A stretch of 64,000 bases of DNA from Rhynchopus sp. YZ270_cl-10 (Eukaryota > Euglenozoa > Diplonemea > Diplonemida > Diplonemidae): contig OZ037844.1 in the NCBI GenBank assembly GCA_964035575.1, positions 1,204,501 to 1,268,500 of the forward strand. Direction: 5' to 3'. The notes below the pieces were generated by a model, which saw nothing but the letters and a program-made list of their open reading frames with translations, was not told where the DNA came from and did no database searches. Below, piece after piece: positions 51,714 to 61,928 of this stretch (positions are counted from its first letter, which is position 1; every line of letters begins with the position of its first letter). Position numbers and translations under genes: made by a program.

Positions 51714-52424
51714 GTAGCTTTCTTGGTGACTTTTCCTCGTATGGTATTTCGTGAGGATCGCGTCAGATCACAAAGGGGGGATGGAATGACATTTGGAATG
51801 AAAAGAGGGAAGTGAAGGTGACACTGCACCAACGTCACAGGCGTGTGATAGCATCCATTATTATTACCGTCTTCATAAACTGTTTGGACCAGACATAGTT
51901 TGGTCCGTATTTTACGCTTTTGCATTTCATTTGGTACTTCACACGGTCACCATTTTTACGAACACAGTATTTTATTGTCATTCCCAGCTTTCCAATAGGA
52001 AACAGAAACGACTGCCTGCCCCACTTTTGTTTTCGGTACGACATCTCTGTCTTTCTCAACACTCATTTCCCATCGGTTGCTCTTTCCATCTCCCCCACCT
52101 CCTCATGGGCAGTCCTCATCCAGGATCCCGCTTCCAGAGTCGGGCAACGGACAAGGCAAACATGCCTTCTAGGTTGTTTGATTACGACACAGCGAATTAG
52201 TTGGCAAGGGCTCTGTCACGAACACCAGGGGATAGGTTATTTTTGGAACACATCTGTGCGATGTGATGTGTGCTCGCGTCGTGGGGTTCGTGCAGGGTAG
52301 AGGGTCGGGGTGCTCTGCAGTGTGGATGCTGCAGGCCACATCCCTGCAGTTGTCTTTATGGCGAATGTATACCACCACTCACCTCACAACCTCCAGAAAA
52401 GAAACAGCATAACAGACACAAACC
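51714..52424 (+). repeat. Ankyrin-array spacer, copy 4
   Basis: About 95% identical to the other spacers by inspection. The box before the ATG is cataacag rather than tataaaag, in front of a pseudogene. Confidence 0.9.
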
Positions 52425-53421
52425 ATGTCGAAGCGACACGCAGACAGCACCCCTGACGAGAAGGCACCAAAGAGAAGAAAGCTTTCTGCAGACTCGGTCT
52501 TGGTGGAGGCTGCCAGGAACGGCGACACGACTGCCGTGCGGGCGGGACTTGAGAAGCTCAGCCCAGACACAGACAGCAAAACGGTTTCCTTCGATGCTGT
52601 GCACGAGGCATGCAGAGGGAACCACGATGAATGCCTCGCACGACTTCTTCCCCACTACGTTGACCGAACGAACGGCTTTGGGATCCTGCTGAGTGAGTGC
52701 ATCCACGCAGACCACACTGCGTGCACGGAGGTCCTCTTGCAGCATTGGAAGTCATGCTCGGACAACACCCGTGTCTGCTTGGAAGTCGATGTGGACGAGC
52801 TCCTGCTGACCTGTCTGCACCTGAAGCGAGTGGAGGTTTCCAACAGGAAATAGAAACGACTGCCTGCCCCACTTTTGTTTCGGTACGACATCTCTGTCTT
52901 TCTCAACACTCATTTCCCATCGGTTTTTCGCGACCGCACGACTTGCACAGCATACGTGACGCCTACAGACGTGCTGGAGGCACTGCTTGATACTGGGGCA
53001 GACACCGAGGCAAAGAATGTGGAGGGGTGGTCGGCGCTACTCGTTGCGAGCAGCGCAGGTGAAGCAAAATCTGTGAAGCTGTTAGTCGAAGCAGGTGCGG
53101 GAGTGTGTGTCACAGACAACGAAGGACGCACATGTCTTATTCTTGCGTCAGGCGCTGGACACATGTCTTGACCTTGCGTCATTTTTTGGACACACCGAGA
53201 CTGTGCGCTATCTTGTGGGTTTGAAGGAGGTGAACGTGAACTACCTAGGTTATGAAGGCTGTACTGCGTTACACTTAGCTGCACAACAAGTTCTTCCTGA
53301 TGTGGTGAAGCTTCTGTTGGAGCACGGTGCGGACAAGTCGTTGTGCAATGAGGCGGGGGAGACGGCACTTGATAATGCAGCAGCAGGTGGGTGTCGTGAG
53401 TGTTGTCGGCTCTTGAGCTGA
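52425..53421 (+). pseudogene. Mosaic ankyrin pseudogene
   Basis: Begins as an ordinary type II member (MSKRHADSTPDEK to LKRVEV, 52425-52836). Then 52837-52925 is a piece of the array spacer (ctttccaacaggaaatag onward) that puts a stop in frame. After it, ankyrin coding resumes (VLEALLDTGADTEAKNVEGW) with a C-terminus of the kind in the gene at 53801 (LLEHGADKSLCNE, AAGGCRECCRLLS), itself interrupted near 53165. Its parts come from at least three places in the array. Confidence 0.9.
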
Positions 53422-53800
53422 ACCATTTGGGTTTCTTTACCCATCTGCCTGTGACGAGAACTATCTAACCATCTGCAAGCAGGTTCAGATTCACATTCAT
53501 ATTTATTTTTGGGTTTTTTACTTTTAGTATTCTCTTCAGTATGTGTCTGAACGCAACCAAACAGTGCCCCTCTCTCTCTGTCCCTATCCCTGCTTGGCAG
53601 CATCAGCATGATGAGACGAAAGAGGTGCTCTTTGCTGTACCAGGGGGTTCGAGTGGAGTACGGCTTCCGATAGTTTCTGGAACAATAAAGTTTCAGAAAC
53701 TTGTGTCAGCGAACTTTGTTTTGTTTGGTTTGAGTACTGTACGTGAACATCCTATACAATACCAGGAGCACACTCAGGGGCTTTCGTTTTTAAACAAACC
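53422..53800 (+). other. Intergenic/5' flank of ankyrin member D
   Basis: Includes the acceptor-like module at 53557-53600 and a segment (53575-53655) shared with 43500-43585. No TATA-like box like that of members A-C. Confidence 0.5.
53557..53600 (+). promoter_or_regulatory. Putative splice acceptor module
   Basis: ccaaacagtgcccctctctc, then a C/T tract ending ttggcag, 200 bp before the start codon of member D. Same motif as at 38741, 40616 and 55682. Confidence 0.45.
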
Positions 53801-55540
53801 ATGTCGAAGCAACACACAGACAGCACCGAAAAGAAGTCACGGAAGAGAAGAAAGCTTTCAGACCAGGTCTTGGTGGAGGCTGCCAGGAACGGCGACAGGA
53901 CTGCCGTGCGGGTGGGAATTTGGGAGCTCAGCCCAGACACAGTCAGCAAAACGGTTGCCTTCGATGCTGTGCACGAGGCATGCAGAGGGAACCACGATGA
54001 ATGCCTCGCACTGCTTCTTCCGTATGTTGAGACAACGCAGATGGGCTTCGGGATGCTGCTGAGTGAGTGCGTCCACGCAGACCACACTGCGTGCACGGAG
54101 GTCCTCTTGCAGCATTGGAAGTCAGTCTGCAGCAACGTTGCGTTTGTCCCACACGGGCAGGAGGCAGACATCGACGGTAAGACACCTCGTCCCTGTCCAG
54201 CCATGTGGGCGGACCCTGCAGTGTGTCAGGTGCTCATTGATGCAGGGGCAGACATCGAGACAAAGGATGAGGATGGACGTTCACCTCTGCACGTGGCGAG
54301 CTCTTACGGCAATCTTGGCATTGTGAGGATGTTGGGCAAAGCAGGTGCGGACGTGAGTGTCAGAAGCAAGGGTGGCAGCACAACTCTTCACTTTGCTGCA
54401 CATCAAGGACACACCGAGACTGTGCACTATCTTGCGGGCTTGAAGGATGTGGACGTCAATCACTCAGGTGTTGACGGCTACACTGCGTTGCACTTCGCAG
54501 TGCAGCAACAGTTTCCCGATGTGGTGAAGGTGCTCATTGATGCAGGTGCAGACATCGAGGCTAAGGCTGATAGGGGGTCTTCTCCTCTGTTGAAGGCGAG
54601 CAGCACAGGACAACTCAGAGTTGTGAAGATGTTGATCGAAGCAGGTGCCGGGGTGGGTGTAATGAACAACGATGGAAAGACGTGTCTTATGTTTGCTGCG
54701 GATGCTGGACACACCGAGACTGTGCGCTATCTTGTGGACTTGCCGCAGGTCGAAGTGAACCAAGCAGATAGGAGCGACGGGGCTACTGCGTTGCACTTCG
54801 CATGTCAGAAGTATCCCGATGTGGCGCAGGTGCTCATTGATGCAGGTGCAGACATCGAGACAAAGGATTACCTGGAATATTCGCCTCTGCTCAAGGCGAG
54901 CACTTCAGGAGCACTCGATGTTGTGAAGGTGTTGGTCAGATCAGGTGCGGAAATGTGCGAGGCAGACCATGCAGGGGACCCATGTCTTATCCTTGCAGCA
55001 TATCATGGACACATCGAGACTGTGCGCACTCTTCTGTGCATGCCTGAGGTGGGCATAGATAACCCAGGAGCGTGCGGCTTCACTGCGTTGCACCACGCAG
55101 CACGTCAAGGACATGCAGATGTGCTGCAGGCACTGCTTGATGCAGGGGCAGACATCGAGGCAAAGAATGTGGAGGGGAGGTCGGCGCTACTCGTGGCGAG
55201 CATCGCAGGTGAAGCAAAATCTGTGAAGCTGTTAGTCGAAGCAGGTGCGGGAGTGTGTGTCACTGAGAACAACGGACTCACATGTCTTACGATTGCGTCA
55301 CATTTTGGACACACCGAGACTGTGCGTTATCTTGTGGGTTTGAAGGAGGTGGACGTGAATCACGCAGCGAACAGCGGCTGCACTGCGTTACACTTAGCTG
55401 CATATCAAAGGCTTCCGGATGTGGTGAAGCTTCTGTTGGAGCACGGTGCGGACAAGTCGTTGTGCAATGAGGGAGAGGAGACGGCACTTGATAATGCAGC
55501 AGCAGGTGGGTGTCGTGAGTGTTGTCGGCTCTTGAGCTGA
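53801..55540 (+). CDS. Ankyrin-repeat protein, array member D (579 aa)
   Basis: Divergent member: MSKQHTDSTEKKSRKRRKL, then the type I N-terminal module (VGIWELSPDTVSKTV; YVETTQMGFGMLLSE; CSNVAFVPHGQEADIDG), then about eleven ankyrin repeats including HFAAHQGHTETVHYLAGLKD, LHFAVQQQFPDVVKVLID and LLDAGADIEAKNVEGRSALL. The C-terminus (LLEHGADKSLCNEGEETALDN, GGCRECCRLLS) differs from the HGASDEPTA ending of members A-C and matches the mosaic pseudogene just upstream. Single exon; its own 5' flank differs from the array spacer. Binding partner unknown. Confidence 0.9.
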   Translation: MSKQHTDSTEKKSRKRRKLSDQVLVEAARNGDRTAVRVGIWELSPDTVSKTVAFDAVHEACRGNHDECLALLLPYVETTQMGFGMLLSECVHADHTACTEVLLQHWKSVCSNVAFVPHGQEADIDGKTPRPCPAMWADPAVCQVLIDAGADIETKDEDGRSPLHVASSYGNLGIVRMLGKAGADVSVRSKGGSTTLHFAAHQGHTETVHYLAGLKDVDVNHSGVDGYTALHFAVQQQFPDVVKVLIDAGADIEAKADRGSSPLLKASSTGQLRVVKMLIEAGAGVGVMNNDGKTCLMFAADAGHTETVRYLVDLPQVEVNQADRSDGATALHFACQKYPDVAQVLIDAGADIETKDYLEYSPLLKASTSGALDVVKVLVRSGAEMCEADHAGDPCLILAAYHGHIETVRTLLCMPEVGIDNPGACGFTALHHAARQGHADVLQALLDAGADIEAKNVEGRSALLVASIAGEAKSVKLLVEAGAGVCVTENNGLTCLTIASHFGHTETVRYLVGLKEVDVNHAANSGCTALHLAAYQRLPDVVKLLLEHGADKSLCNEGEETALDNAAAGGCRECCRLLS

Positions 55541-55681
55541 ACCATTTGGGTTTCTTTATCCATCTGCCTGTGACGAGAACTATCTAACCATCTACAAGCA
55601 GGTTCAGATTCACATTCATATTTATTTTTGGGTTTTTTGTATTTCATTGCTTTCTCTCATTCTCATTGCTATATTTCCCAA

Positions 55682-55750
55682 CCAAACTGTGCCCCCTCCC
55701 TCTCTCTCTCTCCCTTTTTCTCTCACCCCCCTCACCACATCCACACCCAG
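55682..55750 (+). promoter_or_regulatory. Putative spliced-leader acceptor of the acyl-CoA dehydrogenase gene
   Basis: ccaaactgtgccccctccct, a ~50-nt C/T tract, and acccag ending at 55750, 30 nt before the start codon. Best example of the recurring module. Confidence 0.55.
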
Positions 55751-55780
55751 AACCAGACAATATACCCAAAGAGTTCAAAG

Positions 55781-56992
55781 ATGCTGACCGCAGGAAACAT
55801 GAGACGTGCCACACAGGGTGCACTGCGCCGTGCCTCCAGCCACCCCTCGCTGCACACCTTCTCCGAGGACGAGCGTGCCTTGGTTGACATGGTCTCTTCC
55901 TTCGCACAGCAGGAGATTGCACCGAAGGTGATGGCGATGGACGAGGCACAGAAGATGTGCCCCGACCTTATTAAGAAATGCTTCGACCAGGGGCTGATGG
56001 GGGTAGATGTGGACAGCGACTACGGTGGCGCGAATCTGGGACTGTTCGGATCGGTCATTGTGATCGAGGAGCTTGCGAAGGTGGACCCCTCTGTCTCGGT
56101 GATGGTCGATGTGCAGAACACCCTGGTGAACAACAGCTTCAAGAACTACGCGAACGATGCGCTGAAGGCGGAGTTCCTGCCGCGTCTTGCCTCCTCCGAG
56201 ATGGGATGCTTCTGTCTCTCCGAGGCAAGCAGCGGCTCCGACGCCTTTGCGCTCAAGACCACAGCAGAGAAGCGTGGTGATGAATACGTTCTCAACGGCC
56301 GCAAAATGTGGATCACAAACTCCGGCGAGGCTGACATCTTCCTTGTCATGGCCAACGTCGACCCTAGTCAAGGCTACAAAGGGATTACCTGCTTTGTTGT
56401 CGAAAAATCCAACCCCGGAGTGAAGGTCGGACGCAAAGAAAACAAACTCGGCATCCGCAGCAGCAGCACCCACGAAATCGACTTCACAGACTGCGTGGTG
56501 AAGGCCGACCGCATCGTGGGAGACCTGGGGAAAGGGTACAAGATTGCTATTGAGAGTCTCAATGAGGGACGCATTGGGATCGGCGCACAGATGATTGGGC
56601 TTGCTCAGGGGGCCTTCGACGGTGCAGTGAAGTACACCCTAGAGAGGAAGCAGTTCGGACAGCCCATTGGCTCCTTCCAGGCAATGCAGCACCAACAGGC
56701 GCAGGCCGCAGTGCACCTTGAGGGAGCCCGCCTCATGGTCTACAACGCCGCTCGCAAGAAGATGAACGGAGAAGACTTCATCGCCGACGCTGCCATGGCC
56801 AAGCTCTACGCCTCCCAGGTCGCACAGCAGGTAACCAGCCAGGCCATCGACTGGATGGGGGGAGTCGGCTTCGTCAAGGACTACCCTGCCGAGAAATTCT
56901 ACCGTGACTCCAAAATCGGCTCGATCTACGAGGGTACCAGCAACATCCAGCTCACCACCATCGCAAAGATCCTCCAGGCAAAGCACGCATAA
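55781..56992 (+). CDS. ACADSB: Short/branched-chain acyl-CoA dehydrogenase, mitochondrial (403 aa)
   Basis: FAD-dependent oxidation of 2-methyl-branched or short acyl-CoAs in isoleucine/valine breakdown, passing electrons to ETF. The N-terminal ~20 residues (MLTAGNMRRATQGALRRASS) are basic, Ser/Ala-rich and free of acids: a mitochondrial presequence. The family signatures are CLSEASSGSDAFAL, KMWITNSGEADIFLV, NKLGIRSSSTHEIDF, LNEGRIGIGAQMIGLAQG, RKQFGQPIGSFQ and the C-terminal DWMGGVGFVKDYPAEKFYRD...IYEGTSNIQL. Glu of YEGTSN is the expected catalytic base. The SLNEGRIGI/QMxGLAQG pattern is closest to ACADSB, but isovaleryl- or short-chain type cannot be fully excluded. Single exon. Start chosen after the acceptor tract, in frame with the presequence. 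Confidence 0.92.
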   Translation: MLTAGNMRRATQGALRRASSHPSLHTFSEDERALVDMVSSFAQQEIAPKVMAMDEAQKMCPDLIKKCFDQGLMGVDVDSDYGGANLGLFGSVIVIEELAKVDPSVSVMVDVQNTLVNNSFKNYANDALKAEFLPRLASSEMGCFCLSEASSGSDAFALKTTAEKRGDEYVLNGRKMWITNSGEADIFLVMANVDPSQGYKGITCFVVEKSNPGVKVGRKENKLGIRSSSTHEIDFTDCVVKADRIVGDLGKGYKIAIESLNEGRIGIGAQMIGLAQGAFDGAVKYTLERKQFGQPIGSFQAMQHQQAQAAVHLEGARLMVYNAARKKMNGEDFIADAAMAKLYASQVAQQVTSQAIDWMGGVGFVKDYPAEKFYRDSKIGSIYEGTSNIQLTTIAKILQAKHA

Positions 56993-56997
56993 AAACA

Positions 56998-57078
56998 CAG
57001 TGGAGATTGCACAAACTGTGGCAACACAACCGAGGCAACTACACTACTCCAACAATTTATCAAAAAAAAGAGCACAAA
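56998..57078 (+). repeat. Dispersed short repeat SDR-C
   Basis: Near-identical to 13928-14009 in calpain intron 1; begins 5 nt after the acyl-CoA dehydrogenase stop codon, so it is probably in its 3' UTR. Confidence 0.88.
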
Positions 57079-57789
57079 GGGAGATAAAAAGGATTTTTAA
57101 GGTGGGGTGTGTTTCATATGGAATGTGAGAGTTTTTTTTTTGGGGAGGGGTGCCTGTTCCAGAGGCATTTTTATTTTATAAAGGCATCGTCAAAACGCTA
57201 CTTTGAGTGTTTATTTTTTTTGATCTCCCCCCGGTGTTTATGGCCACACCAAAGGTCTTCCGAGCATATCTGATATGATACTCCGGTAGACTGGGGTCCA
57301 GAAACGACGTGGTGCACCGGGTGTCTGAGTCCCCTGCATCTGGCGATATTTAAAAATTGAAAATGGATATAAATACCCTATGCTGTACAATGTCATGAGA
57401 GGTCGTTGTATTTTTTCAAGCTTCATTTTTCAAGAAAATTTGGTGTCAGTGTAAGACACCCAAGGATGAGCTCCACTTTTCTGTTTTTTTATTTTATTTT
57501 TACAAGGTGTCCACTAGAAACAAAAGGCCAATGTAGACACAGGACCCGAGAGGCTTGACGTACATACACGCATACCTTCTGCTTTCTGCATCATACTGTG
57601 TCGTCTTGCCCACTCCATAGCTAGGGTCTTGTGGGGAGAGGAAAGGGGGGCAGTCAGGTGGAGGGTTCCACCAAAATTGTCTTGGGGTTGAGTTCAAGGG
57701 GAAACAGAGCATCGTGTGTATTATGTACAATTTTTTTTCTTCCTTTTTGTGCAGGGGTGCTCATACGAGATATGACATATGATCCTGAT

Positions 57790-58600
57790 TTTTTTTATTT
57801 TTATTTTTTTTTTTTACCCTTGTTTAAGAGTATGGGTTCATATTTTGTGAAAATTTAAGTCACTAAAATTTTGTCCATTTTTTCGAAATGACCCCACCGC
57901 TTTCTGGAAAAGATTCAGAAATGCCAAAAACCGATGTTTTGGGTCACGAATCCCGCACCCCGACTACCGTAGATTTTTGACGATTTTGCTCGGTACGTTT
58001 TTCCTTACTAAAACCAGAGAATCTCATATTTCACAGTAAGGGTACTTCAGAGTGTTTTTGCACACACATATGACCCCACCGTGGAGAGCAATCGGCTCGC
58101 ACAATCAAAAGAAAGCAGAGAAAAGGGAAAAAGAAAAAAGACAAAAGTTGGGTACCGTGCGCCTGCGGCGCTACTGTGTTCCCACTCAAAACACCACAAT
58201 TTCATCTGAAGTTGGGTTTTCAAACCTGAAAATGACCCTTGTTTACGAGTATGGGTTCATATTTTGAAAAAATTTAAGTCAATAAAATTTTGTCCATTTT
58301 TCCAAAATGACCCCATCACTTTCTGCAATCGCACCGAATCGGACGATGCGATCGACAAAAACGCCCAAAAATGCACCCCATACCCCTTTTTTTTTCGTGA
58401 TCTGGACCAGGTTTTTTTTTTTTTTTGGATCATATCTCACAGGGTTTTATATAGGAATTTTTTCCTGAACAAACAGGGGCAAAAACTGAGGGTTCATTTT
58501 TTCTCACCCAGAAACGGAAAATGTGTTTTGAAAAAAAATTTCCGCGCTGCGCGCGGAAAATTACTACCCCCAACAGCCCTAAAAAATTGATGCTACCCAC
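57790..58600 (+). repeat. ~1-kb dispersed repeat family, copy 3 (rearranged)
   Basis: Contains tttacgagtatgggttcat plus ttaagtca-taaaattttg twice (57833-57900 and 58239-58320), catatgaccccaccgtgga and gtaccgtgcgcctgcggcgc; modules are in a different arrangement from copies 1 and 2. Confidence 0.72.
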
Positions 58601-58845
58601 ACGTAACGTAAAGTCGAAGACATCCTTCGCATAATGGAAAGGGATAATTCGATTCCCAACGAACTGCCGGACAATCTCCTAGGGGAGATCGATCATCCAA
58701 GAATGTGTGTCACGAAAGAATCGTGCACTCGAACCTCACCTATGGTGACGATGATCTGTGACAGTCGCCTATCTAGATCGACTAGAAAAGCTCCATAAAG
58801 ATTTTTTATTCAGGAGCAGGGCTTATATAGCGTCACCCAAAGGTT

Positions 58846-59000
58846 CCTGGCGAAGCCACGGTACGCAACATTTTTAAAAAATGTTGACATAAAATGGCAC
58901 TGACGTTAGTAATTATCGTCAGTTTCCGTAAATTTTACTTAGGTATTTTGCTAAAACGAAAGTTTCTGGCGAAGCCACGGTACGCAACATTTCAAAAAAA
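58846..59000 (+). repeat. Direct repeat pair around a 75-bp interval
   Basis: ctggcgaagccacggtacgc followed by aacattt occurs at 58851-58880 and 58968-58996. Function unknown. Confidence 0.8.
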
Positions 59001-60361
59001 AATCCCTTAAAATTGCACATATTTACAACCAAACTATGTCATGGGAGGGTGGTTGCAATCTTGCGCCGCAGGCGCACGGTACGCTACTTTTTCTTTCGCC
59101 ATGCTGTATGCTTCCTTTTGCCACCGGGCCGTCCTTCCATTTGCCCGGGCTGTAGTTTCTTCGGTACGTATTTCTTTGGCATTTTGTGTTTTTTTTCTTG
59201 TTGTGGCGGGTTCCTACGTCACGAGTCGTGTTCTAAGCCAGTAAAACGCCAAAAAAAAAAATTTTTTTTTAGGTCCGAAAAGGGGAATTTTTTTTTTTTT
59301 TTCAATAACTGAGGATTGCCCTCAGTTCTGACCCCCTATATAAAAGTCTGATATCTCATATCTGAAAACCGTCATATCTCGAATTCGAGATATGACTTAT
59401 GACCCCGCCAAACCCCTGTTTTATGAGCACCCCTGCTTTTTGTGGGATTGGGTCCCACATAAAAATGCCTATAATATTTTACAACTCTGACTTAAGCACA
59501 GAATGGCGTAGACTTTCATCCCAACACCCTTTTTTTTCTTCTTTGTTTTTCTTCTTCAACACCCCGGGGATTCGATAACCCCGCGGGGTCAGTGCTTGCA
59601 TCTCAGAGGTGTTTTGCACTATCAACTTCACTTTTTTTTTTTTCCATTTTTTTTTTTTTTTTTCCATCTTTTTCGTCCCCCCCTTGCTAATGGTTCTGTT
59701 CATTCTGTATTTTCCCAGAATGCATCAGGGTATGCAATAAAGCCATCCCCCCAACAAAGGTGAGCAGTCTCACCTTATCCCCCCAGCCCCCCAGGTGTAG
59801 TGGAACTCAGAGAGGAAAATATCCCCCCACAAAAAGAAGATTTTTTTTATTTGAAATTCTCTCAAAGCATCCCGTAGGCTGTGTCCAGGTATTGTGTTTC
59901 GAAGTTGTTTGGGAGACGAAAAAAAGGGTTCGATGGCATCCGATTTTGAGTGTGTAACAACTCACCTGCCGAATGAACCTGTCCCGAAAATGGATGGTGC
60001 TCAAGCGACCCACCCATAGTCGGCCGTGCTCCGGTATTGAAAAGCCGTGGCATGCGTAGGAGTGCGTGACCCACGCCGCGAAGGAGTTGGCGTGAGCCTC
60101 TCTGGAGCGTGGGTGAGTGCAGATCTTGGTTGTAGTAGCGAATATTCAATGGAGAACATTGAAGGCCGAAGTGGAGAAGGTTTCCGCGTCAACAGCATTT
60201 GGACAGTGGGTCAGTCAGTCCGAAGGTTTTAGCACGTTTCAACAACTCCTTGTTTGGTTGATGGTCTTGGTTCTTTGCCTCCTTTGTGTCCCTCCTCCCC
60301 ACCTCACAACCCACGCATAAAAAGGAAAACCACAACACACATTAACGAGAAGTTCAAAACC

Positions 60362-61723
60362 ATGTCGAAGCGACACGCAGACAGCACACCTGACGAGAAG
60401 GCACCAAAGAGAAGAAAGCTTTCAGACTCGGTCTTGGTGGAGGCTGCCAGGAACGGCGACACGACTGCCGTGCGGGTGGGACTTGAGAAGCTCATCCCAG
60501 ACACAGACAGCAAAACGGTTGCCTTCGATGCTGTGCATGAGGCATGCAGAGGGAACCACGATGAATGCCTCGCACTGCTTCTTCCGTATGTTGAGACAAC
60601 GCAGATGGGCTTCGGGATGCTGCTGAGTGAGTGCATCCACGCAGACCACACTGCGTGCACGGAGGTCCTCTTGCAGCATTGGAAGTCAGTCTGCAGCAAC
60701 GTTGCGTTTGTCCCACACGGGAGCAAGACGAAACCTCGTCCCTGTCCAGCCATGTGGGCGGACCCTGCAGTGTGTCAGGTGCTCATTGATGCAGGGGCAG
60801 ACATCGAGACAAAGGATGAGGATGGACGTTCACCTCTTCTCAGGGCGAGCGTTTCAGGCAAGATTGCAGTTGTGAAGATGTTGGTTGAAGCAGGTGCAAG
60901 AGTGTGTGTCACAGATGAGGAAGGAGACACATGTGTTATGCTGGCTGCAGCCTGTGGACACACCGAGACTGTGCGTTATCTTGTGGACTTGCCAGAGGTG
61001 GACGTGAACAAGAAGGCTACCGATGGCAACACTGCGATGCTCCTTGTTGCTGAAGGAAGTCATGCAGACGTGGTGCAGGTGCTCATTGATGCAGGGGCAG
61101 ACATCGAGGCAAGGGACGAGGATGGACGTTCGTCTCTGCACGTGGCTTGCTATTCAGGAGAAGTCGCAGTTGTGAAGATGTTGGTCGGAGCAGGTGCAGA
61201 CGTGTGTGTCACAGATGACGATGGAAGCGGATGTCTCATACTTGCGACACGTAATGGACGCACCGAGACTGTGCGTACTCTTCTGTGCATGCCTGAGGTG
61301 GACGTGAATCAGTCGAATTCCGGGGGCTTCACTGCACTGCACCACGCTGTGTCACAGAAGCACTTAGATGTGGTGGAGGTGCTTATTGATGCAGGGGAAG
61401 ACGTTGAGGCAAAGAGTGATGGGATGGGCTATACGCCTCTTCACTGTGCTTGTGAGGTTGGGGAACGCGAAATTGTGAGGATGTTACTGGAAGCAGGTGC
61501 GGACGTGTGTTCCCTTACAGAGGACGATGGAGACACATGCTTTGTTCTTGCTGCTTATTTTGGACACACCGAGACTGTGCGTTATCTTTTGGGCTTGAAG
61601 GATGTGGATGTGAACCACAGGGATTTGTCTGGCCACACTGCGTTGCACCATGCGAGACAGAAACAACATACAGATGTGGAGCAGGTTCTCCTCGAGCACG
61701 GTGGGGAAGTCTTTCCGCAATGA
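60362..61723 (+). CDS. Ankyrin-repeat protein, array member E (453 aa)
   Basis: Same N-terminus as the array (MSKRHADSTPDEKAPKRRKL) and type I module, followed by about eight ankyrin repeats: VVKMLVEAGARVCVTDEEG, NTAMLLVAEGSHADVVQVLID, SLHVACYSGEVAVVKMLV, FTALHHAVSQKHLDVVEVLID, YTPLHCACEVGEREIVRMLL. It ends HTDVEQVLLEHGGEVFPQ, a different tail from the other members. A cataaaaag box lies 45 nt upstream and the 5' leader (accacaacacacattaacga) differs from that of members A-C. Separated from the main array by the acyl-CoA dehydrogenase gene. Single exon; role beyond protein binding unknown. Confidence 0.9.
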   Translation: MSKRHADSTPDEKAPKRRKLSDSVLVEAARNGDTTAVRVGLEKLIPDTDSKTVAFDAVHEACRGNHDECLALLLPYVETTQMGFGMLLSECIHADHTACTEVLLQHWKSVCSNVAFVPHGSKTKPRPCPAMWADPAVCQVLIDAGADIETKDEDGRSPLLRASVSGKIAVVKMLVEAGARVCVTDEEGDTCVMLAAACGHTETVRYLVDLPEVDVNKKATDGNTAMLLVAEGSHADVVQVLIDAGADIEARDEDGRSSLHVACYSGEVAVVKMLVGAGADVCVTDDDGSGCLILATRNGRTETVRTLLCMPEVDVNQSNSGGFTALHHAVSQKHLDVVEVLIDAGEDVEAKSDGMGYTPLHCACEVGEREIVRMLLEAGADVCSLTEDDGDTCFVLAAYFGHTETVRYLLGLKDVDVNHRDLSGHTALHHARQKQHTDVEQVLLEHGGEVFPQ

Positions 61724-61740
61724 GGCACATTGTGCCTGGT

Positions 61741-61928
61741 GGTTATCGGCAACTGAACGAAACAATCTCAGACAAACTGGGCTCGGGCAGGCCAGTCGAT
61801 GTGGCAGCACGCACCTACCATACGTGCACACACGAAGGTGCTATGTGGTCATGTGTGGCCATGATGTGACGTATCTGTACACTTGGTATCGACAGCGATT
61901 ATGCCAGCTGACCCGTGGTCGAACTATG
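61741..61928 (+). repeat. 187-bp dispersed duplication, copy 2
   Basis: Partner of 8603-8789. Starts 18 bp after the stop codon of ankyrin member E. Confidence 0.85.

Larger units (their letters stand above)
57079..60361. other. Intergenic, repeat-rich, no gene recognised
   Basis: Contains SDR-A (57389-57424), SDR-B on the minus strand (57434-57480), a partial copy of the ~1-kb dispersed family (57790-58600, with its gtgcgcctgcggcgc string again near 59070), a direct repeat pair (58846-59005) and T-runs. 60246-60361 is the promoter region shared with the truncated ankyrin copy at 63231. Confidence 0.5.
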
